From Panopea generosa (lineage: Eukaryota; Mollusca; Bivalvia; Adapedonta; Hiatellidae): 64,000 nucleotides of DNA. The position numbers were made by a program, and so were the translations under genes. The stretch's first letter is position 1; the number at the start of each line of letters is the position of its first letter. Of this stretch, positions 37,388 to 50,052 are shown piece by piece. The notes under the pieces are model-generated. The model saw nothing but the letters and a program-made list of their open reading frames with translations. It was not told where the DNA came from and did no database searches. The stretch covers positions 14,954,086-15,018,085 of the forward strand of contig CM055902.1 of NCBI GenBank assembly GCA_029582155.1, in the 5' to 3' direction.

Positions 37388-39652
37388 GGTAAACCTAAAA
37401 GTCGCGATCATCAAACATTTCGCGACTATAAAGACGCTTAGGCAAACTTCCGTAGGATACAGCGTGCTGAATCAAAACATTGTAATGACAAATATATCTG
37501 GACCTTGATGAAGCTGCTGAGCTAGACAAGAAACAATTCGGGAAACTACTTTGAAAGCGCAGTAAAAAGAAATCAAATTATTGTGCAGTATTAAACGCAA
37601 ATGATATTAAGTAAAACACTGAAAGTAAAGTTGCCTCTGGTTTTGCCAGTCACTTTGAACATGTGTTTTGTAAAGGAAACCATAAGTAATTTGCTTATCT
37701 CATCAAATCCGACGTACAAATGTTAAATAGCGCGGACAATCCCTTGAACTCAGACATTCTCGAAAAGCCCTTCACGTTAACCGAATTATCGAAAATAAAA
37801 CAGTCATTAAAAAGTCGAAAATCCCCAACAAATGATAACGTACTAAATGAACACGTGCTATTCGGAGGAGAAACTTTTGCTCAATCCTTGATCATACTGT
37901 TTAACAAGGTAAATTTAACTGAGTCTATGCCATCTTTGTGGAAATTTAGCGTCCTTATTCCTATCCATAAAACTGGAAACAAACCTAAAAATGAACCCTG
38001 TAGTTATAGACCCGTAGCACTTATACCATGTCTCTGTAAAATCTTTGAAAAACTTGTCCTTGAAAGATGTCGCACATTTATGAAGTTGATAGAAACTGTA
38101 CACTTAACATGGAGCTTCACAGCAATGTCCATGCCGCATTTTTTTTATATTAAAGATGCATTTAACACTGTATGGTACGACGGGCTATTTTACAAACTTG
38201 CAAAAGAATGGGAATAGCTGGTAAAATATGGCGAATTATACGAATTGCATATCAAGGGTTAACATGTGCTATACGCGTAAATGGTAAAACTTCTAGATCA
38301 GTCAAAATAGAGCGAGGAGTCCGTGTGGTATGCTATCCACTTTCCAGTACTTAGTCTTTGTTAACGATCTGCTTCAGGAATGAGAGGATTCGAACCTTGG
38401 AGCAAACGTATTTAACCTCAAATGTAGTAATCCGACCCTAGCAGATGGCATTTTAATAATAGCAACATCGCGGACCAACTTATTAAAAACTCACTGACAT
38501 TGTTTATACTTCCGAAAAAAACACGGAATTTTGACATAAACACGCAGAAATCATGTGTTTTATCATTTGGTAAACATAGTAGCCACTCTTTATTGCTTTT
38601 TGGAGACAAATACATCGAACATTCCCTTTATGTTGTCCATGTAGGCGTTCGACATGTCAAAACACTGGAAGACTTTGATCGCACTGTAGAAAGATGCCAA
38701 AAGGCAAAATGTGCATTCCATGCAATGGTCGGCTTGGGTGTTAACCCAACATGCATTGACCCGAAAATATCAACCAGTCTATATAACAAAATAGTAATCC
38801 CAACAGCCCTTTATGGGTGCGAGGTAAGCTTATCTATTACTAAAACTGGGTAAGACATGGTTAACAAATTACAACATTATATAGTTAAGAGAATACATGG
38901 ATTTCTAGACAGAACACGGTCCGACATCTGCGAATCAATGCTTGGCTTGCACCGACTGATCTCGGAAATTGAAAAGCGGAAAGTTATGTTACTGCAAAAA
39001 ATTTTGTCCCTGCCATCAGCCATTATAACTCAAGAGTACTCAATGACTTTTTGAGAGACCTATCCTATCTACCAAGTAAACAGTCGTGGCGCAATACTGT
39101 GAAGACTGAGCTCTAATGTATATTAACTTTGGAACAACAGAACAGAGAACGATGCAGATTTTGCTTTATTTTAACGAATCGATAGTACTGTCAATACCGC
39201 TATAATTTGGGATATTTCATCCACGCGGATTGATCTCAAGGTTGCCCATTAAATTGCGAAACATTGGATTGAGGTTCTTCCAAGAGAACCAACTATATGT
39301 ATCACTTGCGGTTGTCTTTACATAAACCGTAATGTTCATATTATAGCCGATTTGTCTATACGATACTAAAAATACGATTTCTACTCGATATTATGAACAA
39401 TTGTAACTGTGATCTGAAAATTGAATTAGAAACGGACTGCTCGTTGGCATTTACATGTAAAGTTACTGGTGAACCTATACGCAAAACACTAGTCCGTAAC
39501 ACAGTGGTGATGTTCTACCCGCAAGCATTTAAATTCGCATACGAATGTATGCAGATAGTGACATGATTAGCTAAATGCAGTGGCTTATTGCACTAGTCCG
39601 CAGAGCAATGTTGATGTAATAGTTATAGCTATTTCCAGTAAACGTACGTATG

Positions 39653-39696
<44 letters not shown>

Positions 39697-39699
39697 TGT

Positions 39700-39764
<65 letters not shown>

Positions 39765-39925
39765 CGTGTGTGTGTGTATATCGTGTGTATGTGAGTGTGT
39801 GTGTATGTCATACTATGTATAAACTAGTATTTCAAATTATGGGTGTTAACATTATTTTTGATTGTAATTCATTATGTATGTACTTATCTCCAATAGGAGG
39901 AAATAAAGCGTTTGAAGTGAATTAA
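37388..39925 (+). mobile_element. LINE copy 2, 5'-truncated by the duplication
   Basis: It starts at exactly the internal LINE position that opens R1, not at a normal 5' truncation. YRPVALIPCLCKIFEKL lies near 38005 and motif-A-like KDAFNTVWYDGL near 38150. The palm motif near 38442-38455 reads ADGI. It shares the stop after KEWE with copy 1. Confidence 0.85.
39642..39812. repeat. TGCG then (GT)n microsatellite
   Basis: A run of TGCG units at about 39650-39698 followed by pure GT to about 39757 and mixed units. Cys/Val-rich and Thr/His-rich open frames on both strands here are artefacts. Confidence 0.95.
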
Positions 39926-39950
39926 ATTTAATCTCACTTTGTCGATAACT

Positions 39951-40172
39951 TTAAAGTTTACATTATACTCGAGCACAACCCATCTCCGCAAGTAACTGAG
40001 AACTTTCCCACTTGAATCAGCGTTGGGTGAGGAATGATAATGAGACACAATGTCGTATATTATTCATCACGGAGACTGTTGCCGGACGGGGATTCGAACT
40101 CACGACCCTTGTATTGACAGTCAAACGCGTAACCGACTGATCTAATCGGGCCCCGCGTTGTCAGAAATACAT
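39951..40172 (-). mobile_element. SINE family B, best-preserved intronic copy
   Basis: On the minus strand it begins GGGGCCCGATTAGATCAGTC, with the B box GAGTTCGAATCCCC near 40095. The core TGATTCAAGTGGGAAAGTT and GGAGATGGGTTGTGCTCGAG follow. The A box and B box make it a clear tRNA-derived SINE. Confidence 0.85.
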
Positions 40173-40271
40173 TTCTTCCTAAATATTGAATATTAATTAT
40201 CATATACTACCTATTGGTAAATTATCTATAATAATTGAAATATATATATTTCATTGTTAAATGAATATTAC

Positions 40272-40397
40272 CTTTACATGTTCCAGAGTCGGCTTTAAAG
40301 CCGGGTTTACAAGCACATTTATTGTCGTCAGCACCACACACTTCATTGTTAGCAGTTTCACACAGCTTATTACCAGAACAATCGATACCAAGAGTAG
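40272..40397 (-). CDS. EGF-like exon 8
   Basis: 126 nt, phase 1-1, acceptor ACACAG, donor AAAG|GTAATATT. Protein identical to exon 33555-33680. No calcium motif. In the protein order it follows the calcium-binding EGF of 41756-41869, giving a repeated pair: calcium-binding then non-calcium-binding. Confidence 0.92.
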
Positions 40398-41755
40398 CTG
40401 TGTTGGAGAAATGTAATGTTTATATTGTGTGTACATGAGATTATGTACTACATGCTTTTTATTGCATGCTTCTTTTCAATAACTATCTATAGTAATTTTC
40501 ACAGTTTTATATTTATTGACACACGATAGGTGGTCAAGAATAACGAAGACTTTAGTTATCAAACTATCAATTTCCGTTACCTTTAACGAATTTACACATA
40601 TGGCCTAAGGAAGGTACCAAATATCGTTAGGAAAAAAATCAAACACAAAATACATATTCATTGGAGTTTACATGCTGTTACTTTTATGTATATACCAGTA
40701 CCGTTTTTGTAAGACCTATCGTAAGGTATCCTGTTTCTTTACACCGTAATTAGGACAAAAGCATTTTTGACATTTTTTCACGTTTTGTTTTTACACATCC
40801 CTTCCCCTTCCCCGTTTTTTTGTTCAATAAACAATAATACGAATATGGATTCCGACTGCTTCTGATTGGCATGAACTGGTATTTGCAAAATGTTTATAAT
40901 GCTTTATCATATGTTAGGTAATGTTCGTCATTCTTTCTTACATTTCTGTTGCTCTTCCAAATGATAAATTAAATGCGTCCCTACTTCATTATTATGGAAA
41001 TATAGGCATTGAACTGCACATGAGATTTTAAACAAGAATATCCAGATGATTAAAGTTTGTCTTTGGGATACAAGTAGATCTACATACATGTAAACCAAAT
41101 GGTATAGAATGTTTACTGTGTCCAATTTCAAGATACCTTTTTTTAAATATGCAAACAGATACTGGATGTGCATGTTTACTGCTATAAACTGCTAAATGTT
41201 TACTGCTAAATCTGAGTTAGCGTTCACTAAATCGTTATTGCTAAATCAGAATGAGGAATCAAACAAATGGTAACAAGGAGTATTTTGTCTGTGCCAGAGT
41301 CTTTTTCGGAGCTAATATCAGAGAAATCATAGAAATCATAGCACTCCTCTATTCATTTGTTTTCTCAGCGAATGCTATATCTGTTTGTTCCTAACTGGAA
41401 ATTGTTTTCTATGCACATATAAAGTATTACTGGTGGTCATTGAATCATTATGAATATTTGATACACATTGACTTGATAAAGCTCACCTTCGATCGTCATA
41501 TATACGAAAAGAAAGAAAATAAAGATTTACTTAAAGCCAATACATATGTTTGTCAGCTACATAAATAGCGTAGCCACCTTCACCTATGTTGTAACGTCTC
41601 TAAACGTCTTCGAAACGAGGGTAAAGAAAACTTGCAAAATCCATTAGAATAGATTTTTTCATTGTGTATTTTGATGAAATGTATACATAATTTGAGACAT
41701 CATGAATTATCTAGCATTGAATCGCATGTCATCAACCAGACCGAAACATTATTAC
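40398..41755 (-). other. Intron in R2
   Basis: Collinear with 33681-35033; no gene. Confidence 0.75.
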
Positions 41756-41869
41756 CTGTTTCACAATTCTTCCCTTTCCAGCCTGCAACACATTTACACG
41801 TGTATGCATTCACTTGATCAGCACAGGTGCCACCATGCTGACAAGGATTCTGCTTACATTCATCTATAT
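41756..41869 (-). CDS. Calcium-binding EGF exon 7
   Basis: 114 nt, phase 1-1, acceptor CTTACTTTAG, donor CAG|GTAATAAT. DIDEC; O-fucose CQHGGTC; hydroxylation CADQVNAYTCKC. Protein identical to exon 35034-35147. Confidence 0.92.
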
Positions 41870-44023
41870 CTAAAGTAAGAAAAACATGCGTTATAACACT
41901 GTCATTTTGAAATTAGTTGAAATATTTATCTAATATTGTTCTATTTTTATGAACTAAGTATGATAAGTATATTTTAGCATCGTTTGATTTTGAAGATGAC
42001 ATTAGCGTGAGTGAGGCAGTCCATGGTTTAGGTACAGGTGATGTTGTACTATATTGACTGTTAGATGTATTGATAAATATGCAAAATGTAGATTATAAAT
42101 GCATAATTCTACAACACTTATTCTGTTTACGAGAGTTTGCTGCCCTGTGGTCAAATTAAATAAATGTTATTGTAATTCATTTCCACTATATTTACAAAGT
42201 TCTTATGTCATTTCCCAATATTGCATCGGTTTAAATGATATTGAAATTATTTTAAATCCTGATTGACTACAATGTGCAACACTTGGAAGTTTTCTTATAC
42301 AGGTTTATTCTTCCCATTTTCTTTTAAATTGTAGAACGACCTGATATATTAGGGACTAAAGTATTGAGAATCGCTCCTAATGTTTTCAACGGAAAAGGCA
42401 CTTACTTTTTTAACTGGTCGGTGTTTGTTTGACCGGCTTCTGTATATTTCATGAACATTAATTAGTGTTGTCTATTGCCTGTATGACACACCTCACGAAC
42501 GGTAATAGTTGATCGACATGGAGGAATGTTACATGTATAATAGTTTGACGTTATATTTATGAACGAAGTAAGTCTTTCATCAAAAATGTTTTAGTAATAC
42601 ATGTGAAGAGAAACATTATGTAAGGAACAACTCAAAAGCATCGTTAATTAATGAATTGAATTGTATTTCATAGCATAAAAGTACTAATCCATAATTGGGC
42701 AAAACATGATGCAAAACTATCAATAAATATTTGAATAACGACGTTTCATTGGATTAAATCTGTATTTCATTCCCAGGTGACGCTATATGTAACAAAAATG
42801 GTATTGTGTTCATAAAATACAGGTTATATTTTTATCTTGTTTGTTTACTCATAGATATTTGTGTTTCTCATTTAGTCTTAGTTTTCCTTTGAAGCCTGGG
42901 TCTAATAAAAGTGTAGACATTTTTGCCTCTCATCCTTCGAAATACATATTTGTGGTACAAATGCAGATTTGCAATCTCGTATGTTCTATTAAAGCATATG
43001 TTTTAGTACTTTAGCACAATAATGATGGTTTGGTATAAAATCTTATGCCCAGTACGTGTAAATATACACATATCTTCATTTGTTACATATATATTTGGGT
43101 TAATAAGTAGATATGACCGTACAATGTATTAATTTAAAAATTGCACTTCATCAACCACTGATGCTAAACTGGCACTGTATATACATTAAATGACACACCC
43201 TGCTAGACATGACTGATATGACTTGAATGTAGCACAACCTTTATGGAATTTATAAAGTTGCATGAAGCTTGTATTTACGCTACTGTGAAAAATCACAAGA
43301 TTAATGACACTTAGCTCATAATTTATATTTGACAATTTAGGTGATATAATATGTTTAAAATAAAGAAAAGAAGTACGTGTTAAGAAATCAAAAAGATAAC
43401 CATACCAAACATTGGAGATCATATGTCCATATGAAAAGAACACAACTATCACAACAGGACTGACGCAATTAGAAAACCGATTAATCATAATATATATATA
43501 TATACTACTTGCTATTAATATTGCTAATACATTTTATGAAACAGCAAATGTTTTACCGTTGACCTTTTAACACTTTAAATATATTTCATAGATAAAAAGT
43601 ACATATATGAGTGTGCTATCTTGAGTGCTGTGTGAAATATTTAGTGTGTTTGAATATTCCATGATTATAGTTAAGTGTAATAAAAAGTATCACTAAAAGC
43701 AATAAAACTTCATTTTTATACAAATATTAAACAAAAACTTGAATCTAACTCACACCATTGTGTGACACTCCCTTTAAACTTAATTACTAACGAATGTGTT
43801 AGATTTTCTCATTCGACAGAAGCATTCATTCGAAAATATAAAAGCCAACGAACACCAGTAACAAAATATTCTACTATATCAACATCTAAATGAATATAAA
43901 AAAAATAATAAATATAAATGAACTTTTGTAAGTGTAATCACAGTATATTTGACATTCAACATACTGTTTTATGATGCAATGTCTTAAATAAAAAGGCTCT
44001 ATTATTTCATTCGAGTAAATAAC
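41870..44023 (-). other. Intron, right part of R2
   Basis: Collinear with 35148-37387, with small indels (for example sequence near 35890-35995 is missing here). No exon. Confidence 0.7.
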
Positions 44024-46340
44024 GGTAAACCTAGAAGTCGCGAGCATCAAACATATCGCGACTATAAAGACGCTTATGCAAACTTCCGTAGGATACAGCG
44101 TGCTAAATCAAAACATTGTAATGACAAAATATATCTGGACCTTGATGAAGCTGCTGGGCTAGACTAGAAACAATTCGGGAAACTACTTCGAAAGTGCAGT
44201 AAAAAGAAATCAAATTATTGTGCAGTATAAAACGCAAAAGATATTAAGTAAAACACTGAAAGTAAAGTTGCCTCTGGTTTTGCCAGCCACTTTGAACCTG
44301 TATTTTGTAAAGGAAACCATGATCCAACCATAAGTTATTTGCTAACTCATCAAATCCGACGTCCAAATGTTAAATAGTGCAGACAATCCCTTGAACTCAG
44401 ACATTCTCGAAGAGCCCTTCACGTTAACCGAATTATCGAAAATAAAACAGTCATTAAAAAGTCGAAAATCCCCAGGAAATGTTAATTTTAACTGAGTCTA
44501 TGCCATCTTCGTGGAAACCTAAGTGTCCTTATTTCTATTCATAAAACTGGAAACAAACATAAAAATGAACCTTGTAGTTATAGACCCGTAGCACTTATAC
44601 CATGTCTCTGTAAAATCTTTGAAAAACTTGTCCTTGAAAGATGTCACACATTTATGAAGTTGCAAACGGTTGTCTCCCCTTGCACTCAGCAACAAAGTTT
44701 TCAGGAAAATCTGAGATGCACAACTTCAGCATTCAATTAATTAGAAACTGTACATTATAACATGGAGCTTCACAGCAATGTCCATACCGCGTTTTTTCTT
44801 TTTTGTATTAAAGATGCATTTGATACTGTAAGGTTAGACGGACTATTTTACAAACTTGCAAAAAATTGGAATAGCTGGTAAAATATGGCGAATTATACGA
44901 AATTCATATCAAGGGTTAACATGTGCTATAAGCGTTAATGGTAAAACTTCTAGACCAATCAAAATAGAGCGAAGGGTCCGTGTGGTGTGCTTTCCAGTAC
45001 TTAGTCTTTGTTAACGATCTGCTTCAGGAATGAGAATTATCGAACCTTGGAGCAAACGTATTTAACCTCAAATGTAGTAATCCGACCCTAGCAGATGACA
45101 TTCTAATAATAGCAACATCGCGGACCAACTTACTAAAAACTCACTGACATTGTTTATACTTCCGAAAAAAAACACACAGAATTTTGACATTAACACGCAG
45201 AAATCATTTGTTTTATCATTTGGTAAACAGAGAAGCCACTCAGTATTGCTTTTTGGAGACAAAAATATCAAACATTCGAATAATGTTGTCTATCTAGGCG
45301 TTTGACATGACAGAACATTGAAAAGCTTTGATCACTCGGAAGAAAGAAGCCAAAAGGAAGAAAGGGCATTCCATGTGATGGTCGGCTTGAGTGTCAACCC
45401 AACATGCATTAACCCGAAAATATCAACCAGTCTATATAGCAAAATAATAATCCCAACAGCCCTTTATTGGTGCGAGGTAAGGTTCTCTCTTACTAAAACT
45501 GATTTGGGCATGGTTAATAAATTACAGCATTATATAGTTAAGAGAATACAAGGATTTTCAGCCAAAACAAGGTCCCATATCTGCGAATCAATGCTTGGCT
45601 TGCACCGACTGACCTCGGAAATTGCAATGCGGAAAGTTATGTTACTGCGGAAAATATTGTCCCTGCCATCAGGCATTATAACTCATGTGTACTTAATGAT
45701 TATTTGAGAGACATATCCTCTCTGCAAAGTACTGTGAAGACTGCTCTATCCTCCAATGAATTTTAACTTTGGTACAACAGAACAGAGAACTATGAAGATT
45801 TTGCTTTATTTAAACGAATCGATAGTACTGTCAATACCGCTATAATTTGATATATATTATCATGCTGACTGATCTCAAGGTTGCCCATGAAATTTCGAAA
45901 CATTGGATTGAGGTTCCTCCAAGAGAACCAACTATATGTATCGCTTGTGGTTGTCTTTACACAAACCGTAATATTCATATTATAGCCTATTGCTCCTAAA
46001 CACAGGACCAAAAAATAAGTTTTCTACTCGATATTATGAATAATTTTGACTGTGGTCTGAAAATTGAACTAAAAACGGACTGCTCGTTTGGCATTAACAT
46101 GTAAAGTTATTAGTCAACCTATACGTACAACATAAGTCCTTGACACAATGGTGATGTTCTACCCGCAAGCATTTAAATTCGCATGCGACATGATTAGCTA
46201 AATGCAGTGGTTTATTGCTCTAGTCCGCAGTGCAATAGTAACAGTTATAGCTATATATATCCAGTAAACGTACGTATGTGTGTGCGTGCGTCTGTGCGTG
46301 CGTGCGTACTTATGTGTGTGTATGTGTGTGTTTGTAAATG
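44024..46340 (+). mobile_element. LINE copy 3 (truncated unit R3)
   Basis: It starts at the same LINE-internal breakpoint as R1 and R2, but homology stops near 46340, after the short GT-rich tail, so no SINE or EGF exon follows. It is more diverged, with an internal deletion near 44480. The RT palm near 45093 still reads ADDI, the likely ancestral catalytic motif, while the other two copies have lost it. Confidence 0.85.
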
Positions 46341-46979
46341 GTGTCAACGTGGGACATTCATATGAAAACACACTTTCCATCCGGGGACACCACGACATCT
46401 GGGGACGTCCCTGTTAGATAAAAGTGCAGAAAACATAAATTACGTCATTTTTTCCTTAACCAGAATCCGGCATTTGTCTATTTCGACATTGGTCCCCAGT
46501 TACCGGGTCTTATACCGTTCCTAGGAAAAAATGGGAGTTTTCTCCCTTAAATAAAAATTATGGCATATTGTGACAGAAATTGTTTTCGCACACAAAGTCC
46601 TCGGTTATCGTTTCACCAACGGCCGATCAGCGTCTGTCACTTACATTCAAAATGGCGAGAGGGTCAGCACATTTCGCAGACATGTAACTTATACATTTAT
46701 AGTCGCCAACTGGCAAAAAGGTTAATATTTCATCTACATCACGTGTCGGATCACAGGGGCATTTTCCAATAAAATGTTTATATGCATAGGATCTAAATCT
46801 GGATAAAACACTTTATATATGAACTATAAAGACCTGTGGTCGAATTAAATGAAATGCACAGTCGAAAAGACAAGATACACGTATAATACTTTTCTAACGC
46901 CCAAGAATAAGAACACTTAAGTCTGATACAATTATATGAAAAGCACCCTTATCCTTATTACCCCATCTACCTTTCAACC
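46341..46979 (-). other. Intron, no feature recognised
   Basis: Sequence unrelated to R1/R2 begins here ('gtgtcaacgtgggacatt'). No exon found. Confidence 0.45.
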
Positions 46980-46984
46980 ATTAA

Positions 46985-47170
46985 CATAACAATCATGGTG
47001 GTCAAGTGGTTAGCTTGAAGACCAAGAGTTCCACGGATCGATTCCTGGTGTGGTTTCATTTTTTTTTGTCGAAAGCACTCCCTATTCGGGCAAGGTACCG
47101 CGGAAACATTAAATCCTTTTAACTGTTTAAAAGGATTTAAAGCAGTTGGCCCTCGTACAGGGAGTCATAC
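46985..47170 (+). mobile_element. tRNA-derived SINE-like element
   Basis: 'ggtggtcaagtggttagctt' (A-box-like) and 'ggatcgattcctgg' (B-box-like) are followed by a T-run and a body holding the near-palindrome 'ccttttaactgtttaaaagg'. It is a different family from A and B. Confidence 0.55.
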
Positions 47171-47695
47171 CCTGTGCATGTAAAATATTTTGCTGAACTT
47201 CTATGTTTATCTGCGATGCAAATGCCTGTTAACCTCTCTCGGAAACTCGGACTCCTTTAATAATTAGAAATTGATTGCTTGATATATTTTATACAAAATA
47301 TATGTATGTATACATGAAGTTTTTAATGTTTTTTTTACCCTGAATTTGAGATGTGTAAAAACTGTTCAAAGAGAGAATCTAAAAGGGAAATATTGGCTAG
47401 TCTGTTGAAAATAGACCCTTAGAGAGATCTTATCATCAAAAAAGAAGACAATGATATTTGTAATATCTATATACAAAATAGGTGAGTTACTGTTACTACA
47501 TACGAGTATGAAGAAATGATTCGTCGTCAACTATTGGAAGATTTTATTTTTTATATATGTTTCTAAAAATAGATTAAGTTTTTGTGTTTTTTTTCGTAGT
47601 TTATACTAATTTATTTTAGCTCGATATTGAAATGAAACTCAGCTTATATTATCTGCTCTTGAGTCCATTTCCTGGGCAGAACCAGTGTTGTTTTA
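47171..47695 (-). other. Intron, no feature recognised
   Basis: AT-rich intronic sequence without exon signals. Confidence 0.4.
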
Positions 47696-47699
47696 TGAG

Positions 47700-47785
47700 A
47701 AGCATCCGGTCGAGCAGGGGATTGAACTTGCAACCTCTGGCATGGGCAGTCAACACTCTATCCACTACAGTATCGCTCCGCTTTT
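47700..47785 (-). repeat. tRNA-like sequence, probable SINE head
   Basis: Minus strand: GATACTGTAGTGGATAGAGTG resembles an A box, and GCAAGTTCAATCCCCTGC is a good B box. Anticodon-arm pairing (CTGCCCATGCCAG) is plausible. I see no acceptor stem. Confidence 0.5.
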
Positions 47786-48189
47786 TTTCACATCATTTTA
47801 AATGAACGAGGACCTTTTTGTAAAATCATTGAGATTTGATAGTACATTGAACAGTACATAGGATTAATGAGGAAGAAGCTGAAAGGAGATATAACTATGG
47901 TTTCCATTTTGATTTCGTACATGAGTGTTTCTGTTTTTGGTGAGAACTGTTTATTTCTTGACGAGTTTTATTCTGAATGTAAATAAAAGGTTTTCAAAGC
48001 CAATAAATGCATATAGCGGAATTGAATTAATAGATGGAACTGGTTACATATAATAAGCATTGAGATTAGTTTTAAACCTCAATATTATTTTTAAAAGTGC
48101 TATGCTTTTGAATTTCAAAATTCTTTGAACCTAGCACATTCAATTTCCAAATAACAGAAAAAACACAAAAACTGGAAATGGAACTACAA

Positions 48190-48400
48190 CCCACCTCCCC
48201 CACCTCCCCCACCTCCCCCTATTGGTCGGAAACCAATAATTTACAGAATATTTACTTCATAAAGACGCATTTCGACGACCCTACCACCCACTTCATAAAT
48301 ACGCATCTTGACACCTGGTATGTGTACCCCATTAAGACCCATCTGGACGCATTGTCTCATTCTCATCAAGACGCATTTCGACACTCTCTATTTCCAATCA
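48190..48400. repeat. CCCACCTC run followed by a ~35-bp degenerate repeat
   Basis: 'cccacctcc' repeats at about 48190-48220. Then 'aagacgcatttcgac' variants occur near 48264, 48299, 48334 and 48369, spaced about 35 bp. Confidence 0.7.
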
Positions 48401-49947
48401 CAAAAACAACACCTTTTAATTTACTTTTCAGAGATTGTTCGTTTATATTCATGTAGTGCAACATTTCACTAAGTAAATTTACGGAAGACATCATATGGTT
48501 ACAATATTTTAAAGTTTTTATAAAAAAAAAGAGTCTATTTGTATATAGTGGCATATCAGTGACAACCAGACTTACGCGGGAATTTTATGCAACTACTTAT
48601 TTGATATGCATGAAACTTCACATTTGTATTCAATATCATCATTGCAACGCACAGAGATAAGAAACTTTGGGTTGCATATTTATATGTTATAGCCCTTATG
48701 GGCTTAGAAAATTTGAGATTTTTAGAGGTAAAAGTTTTTGATTTGGTTCTTATTTCATCATCCTATCATTGGACATGAATGCAACATCACATGTGTGTTC
48801 AACATCCTCCAGGAAACTAATAGAGATAAAAACCATAACTTTTGGCAGAATTATTTCCCTTTTAGACTTAGCATTGTTGTTTTTAGCAGGTAAGTGATAA
48901 TTGATCTTTGATGTGTGACAAATAGGGTCAGTTTGTGGGCCTGTCTCAAATGTATTTAAAAAAGTGAAATTGTCAGAGCAGAAGATTTTTTTACCCCTTA
49001 GTGCAGGCAAATTATGTCTGCTCTGAGGGGTTAACAATTTCACTTATTTTTCTAAATGTGTTTTTCCTTCTTCCTGACTTTTAGTTGTCTCCTTTTTTGT
49101 ACTTATTTCCTGAAAAAGCTGTTACTTTAGAACAGCATCAAAATAGTCCAGTGCGCTGACCCTCTGACATTTCTTGTTATTAGTTACTTTAGGAATATTT
49201 CTAATCATCTTAAGGTCTGGGGTATTGTTGAGTCATAGCAGTTGAGCCCAAGACTTTTAAAGGATATTTAATATTCATAAAGTGCTAGCAGGGATCTATA
49301 AAGGATAAAATGGTGAATAGTTAAAAATCTTTTTTAAGAGTTTATTACCTCCCTTTATAATTTGTGTTGTTGTTTCTGTTCAATAAGTTAATATGGATAG
49401 GTTTTAAGTAAATATTTAACGTAGAATTAATGGACAAAATTTCTAAGAGTTAAAAGAACTCCACCATTTTAAAGTTACTGTCTACCTATACATAACATCA
49501 GAATTGTCTGATACTGCTGCTACAATAACTAGTTTGAAGTCCGAGGGTTGTCTGTTTCCCCTCGATCGGATACGCTTAATATCCAATATATCAATCAGTA
49601 GCATATACCATGTTACAATAAATGAAAAGTAATCACTTACTTACATTTACAAAATACCATTATCAATATCGATATAAAACTCATTGCAGAAGAAATGTTT
49701 TATCTAGATTTATTTAAAAGTATGTGTTACATGTTTTACTAAAAGAGATTAATTGCTTTAAATTGTATAAACTGTTATTACAACTGCTTCAGACAATTTT
49801 CTATCCTACATAATACATATTCTAGTGTGGTGTGGCCTATTTGTTCTTATTTTTCATTTTGAGTTCTTCGAAGTGCTATACAAGTAAACATTTTACATAA
49901 TACCTAAAACTACAAATATGGCCGAATATTCAATATTTATCACTGAC
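48401..49947 (-). other. Intron containing an inverted repeat
   Basis: 48964-48982 (GTGAAATTGTCAGAGCAGA) is complementary to the two ends of 49017-49043 (TCTGCTCTGA and ACAATTTCAC), forming a potential stem-loop of about 80 bp. It may be part of a non-autonomous DNA transposon. No exon seen. Confidence 0.55.
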
Positions 49948-50052
49948 CTTTCCCGCAATCATTTCCCGTCCATCCCGTTACACATGTACATGCTGTTGCC
50001 ACTCCACAAGTACCATCGTTCTGACAAGTACCGCCGTTTTTGCAATCAAACG
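49948..50052 (-). CDS. EGF-like exon 6 (non-calcium-binding)
   Basis: 105 nt, phase 1-1, acceptor TGCTACAG, donor AAAG|GTCAGTG. Spacing C-x5-C-x5-C-x5-C-x1-C-x8-C, the most compact domain of the gene. It starts AFDC like exon 13. CQNDGTC fits O-fucose at C2-C3, and CVTGWTGNDC is O-GlcNAc-like with W. Confidence 0.9.

Larger units (their letters stand above)
37388..44023. repeat. Segmental duplication unit R2 (6.64 kb)
   Basis: Collinear with R1 from the LINE-internal start through the SINE, both EGF exons and the end junction 'gagtaaataacggtaaacc'. It contains exons 40272-40397 and 41756-41869. Confidence 0.9.

Noticed and set aside
31093..38217. LINE reverse-transcriptase frames as host genes
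   Set aside because: They are fragments of a non-LTR element with shared stops and, in two copies, lost catalytic residues.
39580..39925. Open frames rich in Cys/Val/Arg (plus) and Thr/His (minus)
   Set aside because: They translate a TGCG/GT microsatellite and have no other support.
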